This document shows, one piece after another, positions 28,101 through 37,100 of a stretch of DNA of 40,838 nt. The stretch spans positions 1-40,838 of the forward strand of contig LPNZ01010565.1 in NCBI GenBank assembly GCA_001655205.1, read 5' to 3'. A program made the translations under genes and the position numbers. Under the pieces are notes generated by a model. It was not told the DNA's origin, ran no database searches, and saw only the letters and a list, made by a program, of their open reading frames with translations. How positions within the stretch are numbered: the first letter of the stretch is position 1; each line of letters starts with the position of its first letter. The stretch is from Lenisia limosa. Lineage: Eukaryota > Breviatea.

Positions 28101-31100
28101 GGAAAATAACAAGTAAGGGGTACCTTGGCGAATCCCTACATACCATCACGATGATAGTAAATGCTTAAATATTTAGAGATCAAAACAAAAAACAAATGAA
28201 TTGAAGTGTAGATATCGAGAAAAAGAGTAAATGATACAATCATGATCAAACGGGGTGCAACAAAGTAATAGAATATTGCCATTAGGTTGCCAAGAATCTC
28301 AATTCCCACATTGAAACATTTACCGGGTATTCTGGCATCACTGTACGTATTATTTGGGCACGGAAAACATCCTGGAAGGGGCGGGGGGGGGGGGNNNNNN
28401 NNNNNNNNNNNNNNNNNNNNNNNNNNNNNNNNNNNNNNNNNNNNNNNNNNNNNNNNNNNNNNNNNNNNNNNNGAACAAACAAGGGTTTAAGGCAAAAAGA
28501 TAAACCAAAGGCAGCAGCGCAGTAGCTCCGCATCCCATTTAAATGGAATTTTTATAAGTATTAACATGGAAAATTTACAAATAAAAAAAAAACTATCTAA
28601 CAAATTATTGTGAATCAAAAACAGATGGTTGGATCTGAGGATTCAGAGTATTATTGAAACTTATCATACAATTATCACACGAGTGGATCTGTTGCAAGTC
28701 ACATAAATTAAATGATGTAAGAGATAGTGTGGTTCTCTATTACAAAGGAAATAGCTCTATATTAGTTTCAGGAGTTTTGTGTCAGTTCTTGTTGTGTCCT
28801 ACAAACCAATAACACTTCCCTAAAAACAACCTCAGTGTATATCGGGTCTTACCTGCACCAGAGGAAACGGTGCCGGTACCGGGAGGACAGTATTTGCATT
28901 TGCCATCAAAGAGGGCTGTTCCAGCTGGGCATTTGCTAAGGGGGTGGGGGTGAAATTGTTTATGACCACAAAAACCCAAAATCAACTCTGTTGGCTGACA
29001 ACACATAAGTGTTGAAAACATCAAAACAAAAAAAGCCCAGGCCAGTCGCTTCTGCAGTACCACATGTGAAGTTTGAATATTTTTTAAAAAAACAAACTCA
29101 ATTCTAGATGTAAGTAAGGGTGGGGTGGAATTGAAATATACTGGGCTTTGGTGATGACTTACTACTGGCACTACATATTGGCCACAACTATGAAACCAGG
29201 TTGACCAAAGAATAAAACAATCGTAAATGCCCGAGTATGTTTAATGAAAGTTTTCTTACAATAATAGCAACATTAGCACCCGATTGCAATCATATGTTTA
29301 GAGACTAATTCAGCTTATCTGTGATTTAAAACAAATTTAAATAGGAATTGGAAAAAAAAAATATTTTAAGAAGCTTTTATTTGGAACAACCAACAAACCA
29401 TAGTGATGCGGAATCGAAGGGGTAAATAGAGGGCGCATTAAATCCGCACTGTGACGGTAAAGCGGGGGTGGGAGGGGGACATGAAAAAATAACAGTATTA
29501 TTAAACAGCTATCTTGGCAATAACTAAAGACTAGACGGATGACTGTGATGACTGTTATTCTGAAAAAGACCATTAGTTTTTAATCTATTTGAAGAGATAT
29601 AAAGCCTAGCATAGAATGATATCATTCAATTCATGTTATCAGTAAACCAGCCATTTACACCACCAACATGTGTAACTTCAGTAGAACCCTCAGTATCGCA
29701 ATATCCAGCGGAACAAACCTGGGTAATGAATACGGTTTTGATTATTTTGAATAGACAAGCTTAATCTTTTTAAAAGAGGAGTTGCTACTGTTTTTGGATA
29801 AAAAATGACATTGCAAATCCACATACTCGACAGTTAAGGTCTCCTGCCTCAGAGAAATAACCCTTCGGGCAAATCTGGCACCCTAAGATGTAAATAAAGG
29901 AACAAAATTGCAATGTGAATAAAAGAAATAACAACAATTTATAAAACAGAAACCCAATTCAAATACTTTCGACGTTAGAAAAAAATACCATGAGGAATGT
30001 ATGATTATCTTTGATACTAAACTTTTTGCATTGTATGTGACTATGATACATAATATCAATATATTTCGCATTAATGGGTTATTTAAAGTTGATATTTCTA
30101 TTGAGGAAACCACACACACCACCAACCCGTTTCAATAGGCTCATAACCGGCGGGGCATTCGCAGAAAGAGTTAGCGCTATTTGGAACGGTACCGTTGGTA
30201 CACTACGAAGGTGAATACAAATATACATACAATGTCATATCATAGTAAAAAATTTAGAGATGAACAATTAAACATGGCTGTATCTGGCAAAAGCAGTCCA
30301 CCATCACGCTTATTAATGATTTTTTAATTATTGATGATATAATTATTTGCCCTATGATATGTACGTGAGTTTATTGTATTGTTTAGCACCCAAAAAATGA
30401 CAAAAAGATATTGAAGATATTCCAGACAAAAATAATACAATGAAACAAAATGCTTCCGACAAAACCGCGTAAATAATTCACAATGGTAATTAAAAACCAA
30501 TAGTAGCTACCCAATCCCGACCCTGGTGCAATTGAAAACGGGTGATAGTCCGTCAGAAATTCCGAATCTTGGTGATAGGGGGTCACTGGAACAGTTGATG
30601 CACAAGGAACTGTTTAGATAGTACGTTCCTATGCGGTTAAAGCAGGTCTGGAAACCAGATTGTAATCTTCAGCGAGTCCCATGAATTTGGGTCAAAAAGA
30701 AGCCAAAGTAGGTACCCAAAATCATCTGTGGAGAAAGCTGTTTATTCCGAGGTGACATCCTGACAATACGTTGTAACCCAATGCCTCAATGATTTTTTCG
30801 GACATAGTGAAGCTATACTTATAGTGTCAATTAATATTACATGTACATATATTATGTGACAAACCATTCCAGCTTTCCAAAAACAAAAATAAAAAAAACC
30901 TACCTATCGGACACACAACGCAACTCGAGCCTTGTCTGACATATCCGTGATCACAAATACTTGAATGATAAAAGAAACAGAAGATCACAAAAGCAAGTTG
31001 GCGAAATAGAATTAAGTAGATGGTGAAAAATGCAAAATATTGTGTGGTGATATAAGGCAAACCAAGGAAAAAAGCGAGATGTTAGTAGACTTATGTTAAA

Positions 31101-34100
31101 ATCACAAAAAATACAAAAATAATATAATAAGAGAATTAATAGAAAACACAAGGAAAACAGGCTAACCATGATGACGAGTCAAGGTCGGGAGTACTATTGA
31201 CACCACACTAATTAAAAATTAATAATCAGGAAATCAGTGAATAAATAAATTATGAATTTAGATACAATAACATATCTACGACCTATCACAGACGTATCGC
31301 TCCCCTATCACATTGAAATCACAGACCTATCACCCCCCCCCCCNNNNNNNNNNNNNNNNNNNNNNNNNNNNNNNNNNNNNNNNNNNNNNNNNNNNNNNNN
31401 NNNNNNNNNNNNNNNNNNNNNNNNNNNCTTTTAGGGAGTGGCTTAATCCGCCACACATGGTACATAATGGGAAGTTGCCTAAACCGTCGCGACAACGACT
31501 GTATTGTTATGTATTTGTAGGTCTGGAGGGGGTAAAAGTGTAGGTTTTAATTCTAAAAAAAAATAGTAAAAAATGTATCATATGTTGGAAATAGCATACT
31601 AAGTACACTAAGTACACATAGATATTTAACAATATAACACGTTGCATTAATATGAAAGTAATGCAAACACTATAAAGATGCAACCAAGCCTACCACGTGA
31701 CGTTGTCGTCAGTCACCTGTGATCCTCCACCGCCGCATTCTTGGCATGTAGACTGAAACAAGGATTAAGGGAACATAATTACTACGACTCAGTACAAATA
31801 CAAGATGTGGGAGTTTGGTTGGGTGGATGGGTGTGATGGAGGGTTGTGGTTAGAAGTGCGTGAGGAGGAATGGGAGGGCAGTAGACTAAATATCTAGATA
31901 TGAGGGCAACCGAATAGTTGTAGTGTTTTTTGTAAACTCATTAATCTCAAGTATACTCCTTGCAGTTGATATTCTGAATTAGTTCTATTTGTAAAGTATG
32001 AATTGAAAGGCTCTGAAATAGTCTTTTCGTTACACTATTTCGTCTTTAAATTTCAAACTCCCATCACCACCGCCCCCCTATCAGACCCCTCACCTGTCCA
32101 TCAATAGGAACTGACATTCCAGGGCATTTTTGGCAATCAAGATCATATCGCATTTGATCTGCGACCTACAGCAAGTTAAATGAAGCAAATGAATGAACTA
32201 ATAATGATAAATGTCTCACATTTGGAATAAGTTATAGTTGCAGTCCAATAAAAGAGTAGTACTCACATCATCGGTTCAAAAAAAACCCGATGGTATCTCG
32301 ATAGTTTTCAACGATACTCAGAAAAATGCAGTTTTTTTTCTCCAACTCACATCAATAAAGGTGGGGCATGCACCGTAGAAGTCAGGGTCATGACGCTTTT
32401 GGTTCGAAGAAGGGTCCATCTCTGAGCTTCTTCTGCTCACTATGTATGTAACTTATTAATACATCCCCCACATATTTTTTTTGTATGCTAGGCTTTTTTA
32501 TTTAGGGGGTGGGGAATCCTTAATTAATTATCTTGCTTTCAACAAAAAACCAATCACAAACTTGGAGCAGTTGCGAGGCGATATGAATCAGGAGGGCATT
32601 CTAGAAAGGATGAGGTGGCATCTTGAATATTCGAAAGGTAGTAGTATCATACAGATATACATATCTTACCTCACAATAGAGTTATAACTACAAAAGAGAG
32701 AGGAAAACAAATGGGACGAATATGATACTAGGAATACACTTCCGCCCCACGTTGACATTCTGCTGCGGATTCCGAGTAAAAGTGGCCGTTCGTACATGAG
32801 CTGCATGGTGTTAGGCGTATCACCAGAGTATTTGATAACTACACAACTCCAATAGTGTAACAATACTGATTGACAATTCATAAGGTTACTAATTTCGTTA
32901 AAATTACATAATAATCGAGATGATGGAAAACTTACCATTCTGTTCCGCTTTTCTGTGTAACTCCGGAGGCACACTGAAAAGTTAAATTTCAATTTTAGTC
33001 AAGAAAATAGAGTGGCACTATCTTGATTAATATAATAAAGAACCTGTCCATTGTTGGATAAAAGTAACCATAAGCTACATATCTATTATGAAAACATCAT
33101 TAAACACAAATAGCACTCCCTCCACAACTTAACACCCAATATCAAAAAAAAAGTCATCTCACACACTGTAGTAGCTATATGATATATTGAGATGTTTATA
33201 CTACTGTATACGACAATGACTCCTACCGGAGTGCATATGTTGTCAGTTACAGTGCCTCCATCACAATGGGTCATGGTAACCCCGTCACAAGTGCTGTCAG
33301 CATGGCATTCTAGATGGATAAGAAAGATACGGAAAATCCCTATATTTTTGTAGAAGTCAGTATTGAAATTGTATTCATAAAGTCCCTCAACTTTCCATTG
33401 ATATTTCGCAATGATTGTGAAATTCCATCGTGGAATCACTTATATTTCTACTTCCTACCTTGACATGCAGATACGGTTTGTATCTCAAACTGTCTGTCAA
33501 CACCATTCCACACGTTCTGCTGCACTAAAACAGATGAAGTTTGGCAGCTTTAATAAGTTGTACAGAAGAAAATACTGAAGGAAAGATGTCAAATGAGTTA
33601 ACAGCAATTTTTGCCATAGCTAAATAAAGTACAAGATCATGGTCTTTATAGAATAGACACCATTGTGTGTGTGTGTGATATACAACAAACTATCAATAAA
33701 AATTTCTCGTACCTGAAAAGGGAAAGTACTCGCTTTGATACTGGGTCTCTAGGCATGATGAGGATTCCTGAGAGGATTATTACGTACTTATAACGACTCA
33801 ACCATCCTCAATAACACTATCCGCATCTGACAAACTATGTATATTTGTGTCAGATGTCAGATGCGGATAGTGTTATTGAGGATGGTTTATTTTTTTTTCA
33901 AAATTGGTTTGTGGAGGATATCTCTCGTATCTTAAATGATCAAAAAATTAGAATTTAAAAAAGACGGAGGGACAGAGAGGAGTAGGAAATCGGCTTCATC
34001 CAGTCAAAAACAACAAAAAAAAAAGAATTCCTTAGCCAACCTCAAAAAAGTTGAAATCATTGAGCGCATATGCCCCAAGTACGTCTGGAGCTGCAAATAA

Positions 34101-37100
34101 TGATTAAAACAGTCCGCTATGATATAAATGAGGTGAAGATAATCAACTGTTAATTGGGATATTGCTGGTGGTTGTTAATGTTACTTTGCCAACTCCAATA
34201 ATGTAGGAGGGGAATAATCCAAATTGTGATTTTATAATAAATAAAAAAAAAATTCAAAGAAAATAATATAATTTGACTGAACATCTTACTCTCCCCCCGC
34301 GACTTACTTCGGACTGTTGTACACGAATAATCTATGAGCCTTCCAATAGACAAATACCCGACTTCAGCAAAGAACTCTGAAAAGCGATTTGAAGGGAATA
34401 ATTTAGGAAAATGTCCCGATTGATAGAGGAAAGATAATCATCACGTTTGCATGCGATATGGTGGTTGCTCAATTAAATAATTGTATGTAATTAACTCCAC
34501 ATCCGAAAAACAACGTTATTTATAACTTTTGAGCGGAAATTATGACTAAACACACAAATAAAAACAACTGTCAGAACTAACTAGTTTACAATAAAACCAA
34601 ACAGAAAAAAGAAGTAGCAGCGCGAAGTTAAAAAAGAAGTAGTATAGCAAGTAGTACTCAGCGCAGTTAAATATTAATTGCAAAATTTGAAGTGAAAAAC
34701 ATAAACTCAATTCAGACACATTGTTAATTTCTTCAAAATAATTTCACGGAGTACTATTCGTAGGTCATACCTGTTTGTATACGAAAGAGCTGTGCCGCTG
34801 GTAGATCGAATTCGAATGTTTTTCCGAGCGCGATCAATTGCACTCTAAGCATGTAAAAGAGAAATTTCTGCCTTAAATTGGTCGTGTTTATTGTATCAAA
34901 TTGAAAAAAAACTCATCTTTCTCAATCAACAATAAGCTAATACCGTATTACATCTATATCTTAATAAATCAATTTGTAAAGCTTCAAATTCATCTCAACA
35001 GAAGGTATATAAACCAACAGTTTGATTATCAAAAACATTACAAATCAGTATTATTGTTGACGAAAAACAATAAACCTGTCAAATCCGGATGATATCCAAA
35101 CTGGTACCACTAAGTGTAAAGAATCTTATAAATGTGCTGTGAAGAACTTTTACTCTTTTAGCCAAAAGTATTGCATAGAGCTCAGTTTAGATTGCACATT
35201 AAATATATTCTAGAGACAAAAACAGCCCCACCAACTTTTCCACGCCTGAGTAGAGGAATGAGATAAAGGAGATTCCGATCAGCTTATCGCGCTAAAAGTG
35301 ATAAGTGATCAACTACGGTCCAAAAAAACAAGAACTGCCAAGAAATTCTCTCGTTCATTTTGATAAAAATCAATACTTTCTTCTTCGGGTGACATTGACG
35401 CCATAATGAGAACCTGCTATCGACCTCAAACAGCGCAATTCGGCTTATGGGTAGTCATTTATTTGTTGTATCTCTTTCTTTTATTAAATTCCTCGATTCT
35501 ATTTCATGCAAGAAGTCAGTAATCACCTCCCACCTCGTAGGCAAATTGCTTGGTCAAAACTATGCCATTGAGACTAACAATGACTTGGATCTCGGATTTA
35601 GACAACTTCACCTCGATAATAGCGAATGGTGTTTCTGAAGGAGGTTAAGAGAGAGTAAAAACAGAAAATTTATGGAAGAAAAAAAGAGACCAAAATCAAC
35701 TAAGTTGGCTGAAAACACATGATGGTTGATAAAATCAAAACAAATAAACACCAAAGAAACATAAAAGTTTAATATCAACTTATTGGGTTTTTTGGATCGA
35801 AGTTAAGCTCTACCCACCACAATATATTATCATGACCCATGAGATCAAGCTAATACTTGTCGGTGTGATATTGGAAATGAAAGAAGAAATTTTGCTGCTT
35901 GATCATATCATATTATACAGTATATACAGTATATATGTGATATAATTATATATATAGTATATAATATAATCATATTATCATATGCATATCATATGTAGTA
36001 GTATAATATATGTATATATATATACATATATATATATCGATATATATTATATATACATGTATATATTATAGATAAAGTCTTAATTAGAACAGCAGAAAAC
36101 ACACCAAATAAAACCATCGCCTACCAAAGTCGAAAAATGATAGAAAAGGAAGAAAGGTGTCGCCAAGAGTGCTGCTGTTTGTGACACTAAACAAAATACT
36201 ACACAAGTGAATGATGAGGAAAAGTGGCACATTCCATTTGGTTGGGGGAATTATCATTAAAATAAATCAAGGTATGATATCATCATATCAGATTTTATGG
36301 AAGGAAAGGAGGGGAAGGTAACACCACATAGAAACTTCTCAAGGTTTGAAAGTTTACCAATAATATCATGATGACGTGTATGTTTATCATCAAGAATTTA
36401 TCTTGAATTCTGTCTAATTTAATACCGAGTGAAGCTCTAAATACAAGGGTATATATAATAACAAAAAAACCCACATACGCGATTCCATGACTGGTATCTA
36501 CTGGTAAATCCGAACAAGTAGTTGGAAACAGGTTGCCAGCTAAGACATAGTTAGAACTTTGTATGTACACTAACCACGATAAGCCTTGTAAAGTAATATT
36601 ATTAAAAAAGCCCAATGTCTGTGTCAGGACTTATTGTGGTCAGTGTATGTGAAGTAACAAGTCATGCATAAAGCACAGTTTAACCGCTAGATTTATAATC
36701 TTAGTTTCAATAGAGGCATTACAGCAAAAAAAAAAAGATTACAAGGGCTTCACATCGGTTAGAAAAAAGACTGAATGTCTCGATAAATCCTCGAAAACTA
36801 TCGATATTTTTCCGATTTTTTTCGAACTGAAGTGAAGCCCTAAAGAGATGCTCCATTCTTCAAAAACTATTCCCACTCAGAGTGAAGCCTTCTGGACCTA
36901 GTGTCGGGGTAGTGGGAGTACTGCACCCTGGAGAAGTGTTCACAACGACGTCATCATTTAGGCGGCCAAAGATCACGGGATGACTCCATGCCGAAGAAAG
37001 CAGTAGGAGCCATAGAACTGCATGGTGAAAAGAGGGTACTTTTCTGACAAAAAGCCGTTATATTGCAACCTAAGATGCTATTGTGTGTCAACAAATTGAG

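Noticed and set aside
33044-33074. Candidate 31 nt exon between 33227 and 32973
   Set aside because: It has splice-like ends, but including it breaks the phase, while the neighbours join perfectly without it.
23594-33887. Hairpins as rho-independent terminators or CRISPR repeats
   Set aside because: Eukaryotic intron context, arms of 33-36 bp, no U tract, and no regular spacer array.
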